DNA from: Gammaproteobacteria bacterium
Lineage (GTDB): Bacteria; Pseudomonadota; Gammaproteobacteria; Arenicellales; Poriferihabitantaceae
Reading direction: 5' to 3'
NCBI GenBank assembly: GCA_024644945.1
Contig: JAHEGU010000023.1
Coordinates: forward strand, 1 to 41,660
Length of the DNA: 41,660 bases
Numbering within the stretch: the stretch's first letter is position 1; every line of letters starts with the position of its first letter. A program made the position numbers and the translations under genes. The notes beneath the pieces were generated by a model, which saw nothing but the letters and a program-made list of their open reading frames with translations, did no database searches and was not told where the DNA came from. Shown piece after piece: positions 1 through 8,857 of this stretch.

Positions 1-1230
<1,230 letters not shown>

Positions 1231-1257
1231 CTCTTACTGCTGAACTGCCTCGAATTC

Positions 1258-3072
1258 ATGTGCGGCATAGCCGGCATCTATCAATACGCTGATTCAGGAC
1301 ACGTTGCGGATCAGCAGGCACTGAAAACTATCAGTGCCCACATGCGCAGTCGCGGGCCGGACGATGAGGGGGTGTGGGTGTCAGAGGACCAATGCGTTGC
1401 CCTGGCGCATCGACGGCTTGCGATTATTGATCCAGGTCCTGGGGGTCACCAGCCCATGCGCTGCCGTTTCGGCGATCACGTGATCACCTTCAACGGAGAG
1501 ATATACAACTATCGGGCCTTAAAAAAGATACTCACGGGTCATGGCCATCGGTTTACCACGGAGTCCGATACCGAAGTACTGTTGCGGCTTTACCAGCATT
1601 ATGGGCATGCCATGGTTGAACATCTGCGCGGGATGTATGCCTTTGCCATCTGGGATCCGCATCAAAGAGGTTTATTTATCGCCAGGGATCCTTATGGGAT
1701 AAAGCCCCTTTACTATGCAGTTTTTGATGAGCAAATCCGCTTTGCGTCTCAGGTTAAGGCGTTATTTTGTGGGGGAGGGATATCGGAGGAAACGAGCGTT
1801 GCGGCTGAAGCGGGATTCCTGCTCACCGGCTCAGTAATGGAGCCACACACCTGTTACCGGGATGTGCATTGTTTACCTGCAGGCCACAGCATGTGGATTG
1901 ACCAGACTGGTTACGTTGAACCTAAACTTTACCTCGATATCACCTCGATGTTCTTCAGCGAATCAGAGTCAACAGTGGTGTCATCAAACAGTGCTGAAAT
2001 AAGTGCCAATGCTTTCTCTGATTCGGTCCAACATCATCTGGTCGCCGATGTGCCGGTTGGTAGTTTCCTTTCTGCGGGGATCGATTCTGGTTCAGTTTCA
2101 AGTATGGCTGCTGGCGCACTTGGTTCGCCGCTTGAAACGATAACTCTGGGGTTTGAAGAGTTTCGAGGTTTTTCCCAGGATGAAACGGTTTTAGCTGCAG
2201 AAATCGCGGCTTCGATTGGAGCCGATCATCACCCTCGCAACGTGACCCGTGGCGAGTTTGACCGGGACTTCGATGACATCCTGGCTGCCATGGATCAACC
2301 CACCATAGACGGTATCAATACCTGGTATGCCAGCAAAGCCGCCGCAGAGCGGGGATTAAAGGTGGTGCTTTCCGGGGTGGGTGGGGATGAACTCCTGGGT
2401 GGGTATCCATCGTTCAGCGATATTCCGGTCTGGCGAGAGCGCTACGGATTCTTGTCGAAACTTCCTTTTGCATCTGTCTTTGCCGATTATTTGACTCACA
2501 ACGCAGGATTTCTCCCGCTGTCGCCCAAAGCGTTTGCGATGTTGAAATATGCCGGTTCCTGGGGCGGGGCATACTTGTTACGTCGAGGTTTGTTCATGCC
2601 TGCCGAGCTACCTGGAATTATGGGCCGTGACAGAGCCGAATATGCGCTCGACCAACTTGATATCCCGAACTGCTTCGAACCTGCCGGCAACAGCGATAAT
2701 AGTTATAACTTTATCGCGGCAACGGAAAGCCGCTGGTATCTTCGAAACCAGCTTCTTCGAGACACGGACTGGGCTTCCATGGCCCACTCAGTGGAGGTTA
2801 GAACGCCGCTTGTTGATCTTGAGCTGACCAAACTACTCGCCCCCATGGTTGCGCAGGACCCGGGTAAACACTGGCTGATCGATGCTGTACCGCAGCCTTT
2901 GCCGGATGCGCTGTTGAACCGGGCAAAAACCGGATTTAATACGCCAATTGGAGAGTGGTTAATGCAAAACCGTAGGCTCGACCACTGGAGGCAATACAGT
3001 CACTTATGTCGCAGACACGTGCATTGGTCACGACGTTATGCGGTGTGTCTGCACGAGATATTTTTTCGTTAG
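1258..3072 (+). CDS. asnB: Asparagine synthase (glutamine-hydrolysing), AsnB-type amidotransferase
   Basis: The 604-residue protein has two domains. The N-terminal class II glutamine amidotransferase domain begins MCGIAGIYQY with nucleophile Cys2 and carries FNGEIYNY and ARDPYGIKPLYY. The C-terminal ATP-pyrophosphatase domain has a PP-loop at about residues 272-277 that reads SAGIDS instead of the usual SGGxDS, followed by Gly rather than Ser. It also has LSGVGGDELLGGYP and SVEVRTPLVD. The family makes asparagine from aspartate, ATP and glutamine, but members inside polysaccharide loci often amidate sugar acids or other envelope substrates. Because it sits 27 bases behind a UDP-sugar enzyme, an envelope role is plausible. 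The start ATG is fixed by Cys2. The end faces the minus-strand CBS-protein gene across a hairpin. Confidence 0.88.
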   Translation: MCGIAGIYQYADSGHVADQQALKTISAHMRSRGPDDEGVWVSEDQCVALAHRRLAIIDPGPGGHQPMRCRFGDHVITFNGEIYNYRALKKILTGHGHRFTTESDTEVLLRLYQHYGHAMVEHLRGMYAFAIWDPHQRGLFIARDPYGIKPLYYAVFDEQIRFASQVKALFCGGGISEETSVAAEAGFLLTGSVMEPHTCYRDVHCLPAGHSMWIDQTGYVEPKLYLDITSMFFSESESTVVSSNSAEISANAFSDSVQHHLVADVPVGSFLSAGIDSGSVSSMAAGALGSPLETITLGFEEFRGFSQDETVLAAEIAASIGADHHPRNVTRGEFDRDFDDILAAMDQPTIDGINTWYASKAAAERGLKVVLSGVGGDELLGGYPSFSDIPVWRERYGFLSKLPFASVFADYLTHNAGFLPLSPKAFAMLKYAGSWGGAYLLRRGLFMPAELPGIMGRDRAEYALDQLDIPNCFEPAGNSDNSYNFIAATESRWYLRNQLLRDTDWASMAHSVEVRTPLVDLELTKLLAPMVAQDPGKHWLIDAVPQPLPDALLNRAKTGFNTPIGEWLMQNRRLDHWRQYSHLCRRHVHWSRRYAVCLHEIFFR

Positions 3073-3127
3073 TTAAGGAACAGCCTGATAGGGCAGGAGC
3101 CCGAGGGTTGGCATTGTCGGCCGTGCC

Positions 3128-3154
3128 TCCCGGACACAGGTTCTGTGTCCTGGG
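3128..3154. terminator. Strong hairpin between convergent asnB and corB-like genes
   Basis: A perfect 8-base stem GGACACAG (3132-3139) and CTGTGTCC (3143-3150) closes a GTT loop. It extends outward by C-G pairs after one mismatch. It lies in the 117-base gap between two converging genes, where a bidirectional terminator would be expected. Neither strand has a clean T-run after the stem, so intrinsic termination is only inferred. Confidence 0.45.
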
Positions 3155-3189
3155 TATTTAAGCAGAGGTTCTGGTTTTCGCTGGGATGA

Positions 3190-4428
3190 TCAGAGTTCAG
3201 AACTCTCATCTCTCGACAAGGAAACAAGATCAATCCGAAATTTCGATGCCTTATCAACTTTACCCTTCAATCCGTCACTGCTGAAGGTTTCTCCGGCTTT
3301 TGGAATGCGCTCGGTATGGCTGAGCACCCAGAAACTGATCGTGTCTGTTGGTTTGCCCGGTGGTTCGATACCGAAATACTCGGTCACCAAGCGCATTTCC
3401 GCACTGCCCGCGACCTGAATCACGCCGTCCGAGATTTGAGTCAGTTCGGTGGGGGTAATATCACTTTCGTCGTAGATTTCTCCGACCAACTCTTCGATCA
3501 GATCTTCCAAGGTCACGATTCCACGGGTGATGCCATGCTCATCCACAACGATCGCCAAATGACGCTTTTCATATCGCAATGTGGCAAACAGCTCGTCAAT
3601 GGGTTGATACTGAGATACGAAGACAGCCTCTTGGGCGATATCATTCAGCGTGGCGTCGTCTTCCCCTTTAGCATTCGATTCCAGCAGGCTGCGCAGGAAC
3701 AGCACGCCGCGAATCTTGTTGGGCTGCTCTGCATAAACGGGAATTCTTGAGTAGGGCTGTGCCATGACCTTTGGTAATGCTTCTAGCACGTTTTGGCTTC
3801 CGTCAAGTTGAAACACATTATGTAGCGGCGTCATGACGTCACGGACCGTGAGGTCGTTAAAGGCGAATACGCGTTCAATCAACTCCCGCTCACCCTGCTC
3901 AATAGTGCCTTCTTTTTCGCCGTGCCCCAGCATTCTGATCAGCTCAGACTCGGTTACAGTTGGTTCTGACGTGATGTTAAAGTAGTGCGTGATCCATAGT
4001 GTAAATCTGCCAAACAACCAGACCAACGGATACAAGATGCGCATCAGGCCCAGTATGAACGGTGCAATGAAGAGCGATATACGTTCTGAATAACAGGTAG
4101 CAAGACTTTTTGGCGTTATTTCGCCAAAAATCAAAATAACAATAGTGAGAACTCCAACGGCAATGCCGGGACCGAAGTGACCGAACCATGCCGTAGCCAG
4201 CAGGGTTGCGATGGAAGCGGCTGCAATATTGACGAGGTTATTACCGATCAAAATGGTGATCAGCATCTGCGGGGTGTCGCTCTTAAGCTTAAAGAGTGCC
4301 TTGGCGCCCCGGCGATCCTCCTTGATCAGGCTTTCGACCCTGGCCATGGAGATTGTTATTAATGCTGTTTCGGAGCCGGAGAATACAGCGGAGAGAAATA
4401 GCAGAACCAGCAAAGCGATCAGTTCCAT
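3190..4428 (-). CDS. HlyC/CorC-family membrane protein (DUF21-CBS-CBS-CorC_HlyC), CorB/YfjD-like
   Basis: The 412-residue protein shows the CNNM/CorB architecture. An N-terminal DUF21 membrane domain (about residues 1-190, four hydrophobic segments) carries the family sequences FSGSETALITIS, IGNNLVNIAAAS and FGEITPKSLAT. A CBS pair follows (about 200-325), with VRDVMTPLHNVFQLDG and AIVVDEHGITRGIVTLEDLI. The C-terminal CorC_HlyC domain is at about 340-405. Family members are inner-membrane proteins linked to Mg2+/Co2+ efflux or resistance, and the CBS pair binds ATP-Mg. Nothing adjacent refines the substrate. The start MELIALLVLLF fits an N-terminal transmembrane helix. The gene is divergent from the phosphate locus. 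The older name hemolysin-like protein is not meaningful here. Confidence 0.9.
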   Translation of the reverse strand: MELIALLVLLFLSAVFSGSETALITISMARVESLIKEDRRGAKALFKLKSDTPQMLITILIGNNLVNIAAASIATLLATAWFGHFGPGIAVGVLTIVILIFGEITPKSLATCYSERISLFIAPFILGLMRILYPLVWLFGRFTLWITHYFNITSEPTVTESELIRMLGHGEKEGTIEQGERELIERVFAFNDLTVRDVMTPLHNVFQLDGSQNVLEALPKVMAQPYSRIPVYAEQPNKIRGVLFLRSLLESNAKGEDDATLNDIAQEAVFVSQYQPIDELFATLRYEKRHLAIVVDEHGITRGIVTLEDLIEELVGEIYDESDITPTELTQISDGVIQVAGSAEMRLVTEYFGIEPPGKPTDTISFWVLSHTERIPKAGETFSSDGLKGKVDKASKFRIDLVSLSRDESSEL

Positions 4429-4815
4429 GAACTAGCGCGGTGTTTGCAAATGATGGGCGACAGTCAAGTATAGAACACCTGATTCTTGATCGAAATGAAA
4501 TATACGGTCTATTTGGAGAATCGGTCTTTGCATAATTCTGCTAAAGCCGCTGAAAGTTATTTTATAGAAACTTATGTGATGTGAGGAAATTCCCATAACT
4601 TAATGATACATATGATTTATTTTTAGTGAGTGACCTGAGTATCGACACATTTAGCTAGATTAGATTCTCGAAGCGGTTAACGATGGAAGAAATTTGATCC
4701 GTGTCAAATGTGAAAGTTTGATCGTCCGGTAGCGTACGCAATCCGGTATTAATTGCACCATTCTTTAGGAGCGCGGACAGCTCAATTTTTATTATCTAAA
4801 ACAATTGAGGGAAGT
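4429..4815. other. Intergenic region between divergent corB-like gene and phosphate locus
   Basis: This 387-base AT-rich stretch holds no convincing gene. It must carry the promoters for both flanking genes. A TTTGATC direct repeat occurs at 4693-4699 and 4717-4723, with TTTGA/TCAAA inversions between the copies, which could be a regulator site. I did not find a convincing Pho box. A TTG codon at 4753 is in frame with the PstS-like gene, but the signal peptide starts at ATG 4816 behind GAGGGA, so the upstream codons are taken as untranslated. Confidence 0.4.
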
Positions 4816-5292
4816 ATGAACAATTGCAGGCAGCTCATCTCCGGTATTCTGGTGACATCGATCTTGACTTTCTCTCTGACCGCTTATGCGGCGGATCGTC
4901 AGGTCATTCAAAACAAAGGGTCGGATACACTGGACAACGTAGCTCAAGCGTGGGCCGAGGCGTATCGAGAGGTCGATGATAGTGTTGCGGTAGCCGTTTT
5001 CGGGGGTGGATCAGGAACTGGAATTGCGGCAATGATCAATGGAACGGTGGACATTGCCAATGCCAGCCGCAAAATGAAAGGGAGGGAAATGAAGAGTGCG
5101 CAGCATAAGGGTCAAGATCCACTGGAGCACGTTGCAGGATACCATGCTTGGGCAGTGTTTATGCATAAAGACAACCCCGCGGAATCGATGTCGATTTCTC
5201 AAGTGAAAGAGACCTATGGCGCTGGCTCGATATATCAGTATGAGGATGATGTGAACTTTTCGTCACTCCATATTATTGTCATTGTGGCTTGA
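4816..5292 (+). CDS. Truncated PstS-like phosphate-binding protein (probable decayed gene)
   Basis: The start is ATG 4816, with GAGGGA six bases upstream. The product begins with a Sec signal peptide (MNNCRQLISGILVTS, then a hydrophobic core ending TAYA-AD). The mature part matches lobe I of PstS-type binding proteins: NKGSDTL, the phosphate-contacting GGGSGTGIAAMINGTVDIAN segment, then HVAGYHAWAVFMHKDNP. Full-length PstS proteins are about 320-350 residues, whereas this one stops at 158. After KETYGAGSIYQYEDD the sequence no longer resembles the family and ends in a hydrophobic tail. Lobe II and the returning strands are missing, so phosphate binding as in PstS is unlikely. It lies 36 bases before pit, so it may survive as a leader gene or be a deletion remnant. 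The family call is sound; function is doubtful. Confidence 0.75.
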   Translation: MNNCRQLISGILVTSILTFSLTAYAADRQVIQNKGSDTLDNVAQAWAEAYREVDDSVAVAVFGGGSGTGIAAMINGTVDIANASRKMKGREMKSAQHKGQDPLEHVAGYHAWAVFMHKDNPAESMSISQVKETYGAGSIYQYEDDVNFSSLHIIVIVA

Positions 5293-5328
5293 TGACGGAA
5301 ACTTCAATCTGAACAAGTACGAGTCCCT

Positions 5329-6360
5329 ATGGAAATAATAATGCCTCTGGTTTTAATTCTCGCGGGTTTTTACGTGGGCTGGAATATTGGAGCGAACGAT
5401 GCGGCCAACTGTATTGGCACCACGGTGGGCGCACAGATAATTTCGTATCGCAAAGCCGTAACTATCATGGCTGTTTTTGTCATCCTAGGCGGCGTATTGC
5501 AGGGTCATCATGTGATGAAAACCGTGGGTAAGGGCATAGTGATCTCCGACTCTCAATCTTATGAGGAACACAATGGTGTGGAGGCAGGATTGGAGTTCAG
5601 GAGTTATTTCCCCGACAACCGTTTATCTGATAGGGCGATCCTGATTGCGCTACTTTCTGCTGGATTCTTCGTCACGTTGGCGACATTTTCCAGCGTTCCG
5701 GTGTCGACCTCGCAGGCTATTGTCGGCGGCGTGGCAGGAACGGGTATGGGCATTGTCGGCATGAATGCCTCCTACTTCAAACTTGGCGTACTGCTTAAAA
5801 TATTTGGCGCCTGGGTGATCAGCCCAGTGCTGACCATGGTGCTGGCGTTTGTGCTCTATACTATTCTCGGCCGCCTGCTGAAACATGCGAATTCACTCGT
5901 CTGGTCTAATGTTATGGCCGTTGCCGTTGTGATTTCAGCAGCCTACGTTTCTTATTCACTGGGTGCAAACGATGTCGGCAATGCAATTGGCCCCTTGTTG
6001 AGTAAATATCCGGACAAAGGTATCCCTCTGGCTATTCTGGGTGGTGTGGCGATGGCAGTCGGCGCCTTTACCTTTGGTTCGCGGGTTACCGATACGGTAG
6101 GAAAAAGTATCACACCATTGGATTATGGCGGTGCTCTATCGGCACAGTTTGCGGCGGCTTTCGGCGTGCATCTATTTTCAATGGCCGGCATTCCAGTTTC
6201 GACTTCCCAAGCGGTAGTGGGCGGTGTCATCGGGGTAGGATTGACCAAGGGTATGAATGCTGTGAGTACTAAGAAAATTTCACGAATATTTCTTGGTTGG
6301 GTTATTACGCCGACCTGCGCGGCCCTGTTTGCCGCCATGGTCTACCGATTGCTGGCGTGA
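5329..6360 (+). CDS. pit: PiT-family inorganic phosphate transporter
   Basis: The 343-residue inner-membrane protein would import phosphate (as metal-phosphate or with cations). Both inverted PiT repeats carry the signature. The first is WNIGANDAANCIGTTVGA near residue 19, with SVPVSTSQAIVGGVAGTGMG at about 123. The second is SYSLGANDVGNAIGPL at about 208, with GIPVSTSQAVVGGVIGVGLT near 290. About ten hydrophobic segments are visible. The length fits the shorter PiT subfamily rather than the roughly 500-residue E. coli PitA. A DUF47 partner follows 52 bases later, as is common for this subfamily. A truncated PstS-like gene lies directly upstream. The start at ATG 5329 is followed four codons later by a second possible ATG (5341). 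Confidence 0.93.
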   Translation: MEIIMPLVLILAGFYVGWNIGANDAANCIGTTVGAQIISYRKAVTIMAVFVILGGVLQGHHVMKTVGKGIVISDSQSYEEHNGVEAGLEFRSYFPDNRLSDRAILIALLSAGFFVTLATFSSVPVSTSQAIVGGVAGTGMGIVGMNASYFKLGVLLKIFGAWVISPVLTMVLAFVLYTILGRLLKHANSLVWSNVMAVAVVISAAYVSYSLGANDVGNAIGPLLSKYPDKGIPLAILGGVAMAVGAFTFGSRVTDTVGKSITPLDYGGALSAQFAAAFGVHLFSMAGIPVSTSQAVVGGVIGVGLTKGMNAVSTKKISRIFLGWVITPTCAALFAAMVYRLLA

Positions 6361-6412
6361 ACGGGCAGTAGTAGGCGAAAATTTAGATAAATTGACCGGA
6401 GACATATGAGAT

Positions 6413-7063
6413 ATGTTGATATTTAAGAAAGAAAAACATGCGCGGCATCTCGTTCTCGAGCATATGCGCAACGTGCGTGAGTGCGTAACCGAGAGTCGGA
6501 ATGTATTGGAAGAGTATTTGGCGGGAGACGTCGAAGCAACACTACGAAAAGCGGCTGAAGTCAGCCGGCTGGAATCGGTGGCAGACGATTTATTGCGTGA
6601 GATAAGAACCGTTCTGCTAGACGGGGCTTTTCTGCCCCATATCAGATCCGATTTATATCGCTTAGTTGAAGCAGCCGACAACATTGCCGGGGAGGCCGAA
6701 ACTATTGCCCAGTTTCTGGTATGTCAGTCGCCGGAAATTCCCGCTGAGTTTCATAACGAGCTGATGGAAGTTTTTCATCAGTCCCTGAATTGTTTTTTCG
6801 AATTGCGGAAGGCCATGAAAGCCTTTTTTAAGCCGAAAGGATCATTTAAAGACATTCATGAGCATTTCTCCCAGGTCTGTGAACTCGAGAGTGCGGTAGA
6901 TATTTTACAATCAGATCTGACTAAAAAAGTTTTTACGTCATCGATGGAGCTGAGTAAGAAATCGCATTTGCAGCGATTGATCAGGAGAATCGGGAATATA
7001 GCGGACTTGTCCGAGGACACTGCCGATGAACTGGAATTTGCGGCGATGAAGTCGGTAGTCTAG
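6413..7063 (+). CDS. DUF47 / PhoU-like protein, PiT accessory regulator (TIGR00153 family)
   Basis: The 216-residue soluble, largely helical protein belongs to the PhoU-like DUF47 family that accompanies PiT transporters and is thought to control their activity. It opens MLIFKKEKHARHLVLEHMR and shows the two long-helix repeats expected of the family. Family-like stretches include EAADNIAGEAETIAQFL (about residues 84-100) and RIGNIADLSEDTADELE (about 190-206), with acidic residues that in PhoU relatives help bind metal clusters. Start ATG 6413 follows CCGGAG at 6396-6401 with good spacing; an ATG at 6406 is out of frame. It forms an operon with pit. Regulation of Pit is inferred from family and position. 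Confidence 0.88.
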   Translation: MLIFKKEKHARHLVLEHMRNVRECVTESRNVLEEYLAGDVEATLRKAAEVSRLESVADDLLREIRTVLLDGAFLPHIRSDLYRLVEAADNIAGEAETIAQFLVCQSPEIPAEFHNELMEVFHQSLNCFFELRKAMKAFFKPKGSFKDIHEHFSQVCELESAVDILQSDLTKKVFTSSMELSKKSHLQRLIRRIGNIADLSEDTADELEFAAMKSVV

Positions 7064-7225
7064 GCCGAGCTGTCTTAACCTTGTATTTCGTGAGTACGAG
7101 GAACTGAGAGAAAATCCCGGATCAAGCTCAGGAAGACGCAGCATCTATCCCGTCATATTTCGAAGACGGGTCGTCCTCAGCCACGTTCCTTTCGCCTCAG
7201 GTTGAGGGTAAGTACAAGACTCCCT

Positions 7226-7639
7226 TTATTCGACCTGAAGGCCGGTGGAATCAATTGCTGCCGCGCAACGTTTCTGAAGCCTGGTCTTGTTTTCGAGCAG
7301 GCATTCAGCCAGCCTCCCTTCGCCTGCCTCAACGCTGGCGCAGTGTGTGTCCAAATCTTCATCGCATTCACTGGCGACATAAGTGAGCGCACCGACGAAT
7401 CGCTCCAGCTGGGCGGCCGCATCATATAGCGCATACTCACATTGTCCAGATAGTTTGTCTCCATGGGCATACAGGCAGGCAAGGACACGACCCTCACCTG
7501 GGGTGACCTGGCTGCAGTAGCTGTTCAGTTCAGTCTCACACCCGGTTGCTACAGATTCAATTAGGGACTCGAGGGCCGATGCAGAGTTTACGCCAGACAG
7601 TGAAAGTACAAGAACAGCAATTACAGAAAGCCTTTTCAT
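7226..7639 (-). CDS. Secreted cysteine-rich repeat protein (two GLG1-type repeats)
   Basis: The 137-residue protein has an N-terminal signal peptide (MKRLSVIAVLVLSLSGV, cleavage probably near ASA-LE). It then has two tandem repeats with identical cysteine spacing, C-x7-C-x12-C-x11-C. The first runs from the Cys of CETELNSYC, the second from CDEDLDTHC; each contains a GEGR element. This matches the cysteine-rich GLG1/ESL-1 repeat first known from a Golgi sialoglycoprotein and also found in secreted bacterial proteins. Eight cysteines in a periplasmic or outer context suggest two pairs of disulfides per repeat pattern, which is inference. The molecular function of the bacterial proteins is unknown. 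It stands alone on the minus strand, 86 bases after the DUF4393 gene, and ends facing the DUF47 gene. Confidence 0.82.
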   Translation of the reverse strand: MKRLSVIAVLVLSLSGVNSASALESLIESVATGCETELNSYCSQVTPGEGRVLACLYAHGDKLSGQCEYALYDAAAQLERFVGALTYVASECDEDLDTHCASVEAGEGRLAECLLENKTRLQKRCAAAIDSTGLQVE

Positions 7640-7725
7640 TTTTTATCTCGGTGATTCTTAAAGGGAAGGAGTTTTCGCGAATATGATTGATCAAATAAAT
7701 ATATCAGACATTTTTATTTGGTCAA

Positions 7726-8553
7726 CTAGTTACGGCTAATGACACAGGAGTTTCCAAAGTATTTTCCAAACAAAGTCAGTTTGGCAAAGTATTTGTTTAC
7801 GCCACCTCTAAACTCATCCCGCCCTCTATTGAGAATATGGAGTTTTGTTTTTACCGGAAGTGAATTTAGTATCCGGTCATAAACCCCCGGATCGGTGATA
7901 TAAGTGTCTTTTGGGATCTCGATCAATCCTATTCGTTCAAGATTGTTCAAATAAGATTCCGTCAGGTCTTCATGTTCGCAATTAGCATCGACGCCGATGG
8001 TGGATACTAAGGTGTTTATCTTTACATCTCCAAGATTTCCCGGTCTGACTTTGTTGATGTCAATAATGGGAATAATTTTAACATCCAGCATGTGCGCAAT
8101 TATCTTGACCTCATCTGATGTCATGTTTCTTATGATGTCGACAAAACCAGGATGCGCTGTTTTACGAGTATCATTATCTAATGCTGTGGCGAGTAGGTTC
8201 AAATAAAGCTCACATACCAGCTTATGATGCCGGGAATATCTCAGTGACTCGAGGACCGGTCCGACAATGGCAATGTCAGGGGATGATATTCTTTCAGCAG
8301 GCGTGAATTCGAGTTTCCTGACCAGATTTCGGTAGATGAACTCTTCGATTTCCTTTCCCCGCCACACTAACTCGCTGGCGTCCTTCAGCGCAGTATTGAC
8401 CGCAAATGCAACGGAAAGTGCTTGGCCTTCCTCCATGCCGGTTATGGGTAGTACAGAAGCGGTATGTTCGACAGACTCAATCGCTTCTTCTGTCTCTGAC
8501 TTAAGAACCTCAACAAACCTTCCTTTTGAGACGGCACTGGTTGCATTGGTCAT
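7726..8553 (-). CDS. DUF4393 / Abi-alpha-like protein
   Basis: The 275-residue protein has no signal peptide or clear membrane helix. Its central part matches the DUF4393 (Abi-alpha) pattern: a conserved block about alternative sides of a domain, SSPDIAIVGPVLESLRYS followed by LYLNLLATALDND and HPGFVDIIRNMTSDEVKII. The C-terminal half contains YLNNLERIGLIEIP and a helical tail. Abi-alpha was named from a lactococcal abortive-infection protein, so phage defence is a possibility, but most DUF4393 proteins are untested. The gene is a singleton between long non-coding stretches on the minus strand, and its AT-richer codon use differs somewhat from the housekeeping neighbours, which would fit acquisition. 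The family call is from motif memory and moderately firm; the defence role is only a hypothesis. Confidence 0.7.
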   Translation of the reverse strand: MTNATSAVSKGRFVEVLKSETEEAIESVEHTASVLPITGMEEGQALSVAFAVNTALKDASELVWRGKEIEEFIYRNLVRKLEFTPAERISSPDIAIVGPVLESLRYSRHHKLVCELYLNLLATALDNDTRKTAHPGFVDIIRNMTSDEVKIIAHMLDVKIIPIIDINKVRPGNLGDVKINTLVSTIGVDANCEHEDLTESYLNNLERIGLIEIPKDTYITDPGVYDRILNSLPVKTKLHILNRGRDEFRGGVNKYFAKLTLFGKYFGNSCVISRN

Positions 8554-8857
8554 TGAACTCTCCGCGGCACGATATATTTATTGATCAGCTGCTTCTACCT
8601 GCATATGAAGCGGCAAATAATACAGTATCTAGTTTCATAACATGTAAAGGGGAAGGCGTGTTTTATCGCGTCTTTCTTGGGCCGTCTTGATGCAAGGTAA
8701 GCGCTCATTGCGCCCACGAAAACCCGGTTAAACGCTTGCTGTCTAACTTACGATCACGAGATTCCGCTCGGCGCCATTCTGACTAAAGTCAGGACCTCAC
8801 TAGGTTTTTGGGTTCCGGACAAAATATACCACATCTCAGCCGGGAGCATGGTACCTC
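8554..8857. other. Non-coding stretch upstream of the DUF4393 gene
   Basis: These 304 bases lie between the start of the DUF4393 gene and the 3' end of the glycosyltransferase gene, both on the minus strand. I find no reading frame with recognisable similarity and no RNA gene. A short TGACTaaAGTCA inversion is present around 8780-8791. The stretch probably holds the promoter of the DUF4393 gene and the end of the sat-glycosyltransferase transcript. Confidence 0.4.

Noticed and set aside
3316..3750. Plus-strand open frame inside the corB-like gene
   Set aside because: It is the antisense of a clear CBS-domain coding sequence and resembles no protein.
4441..4815. Pho box upstream of the PstS-like/pit genes
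   Set aside because: I compared the region with CTGTCAT-type repeats in 11-base register and found no two good half-sites; only a TTTGATC repeat is present.
5293..5338. Continuation of PstS in another frame after its stop
   Set aside because: A +1 frame reads LDDGNFNLNKYESLWK before a stop, but this does not resemble the missing PstS lobe, so a simple frameshift is not supported.
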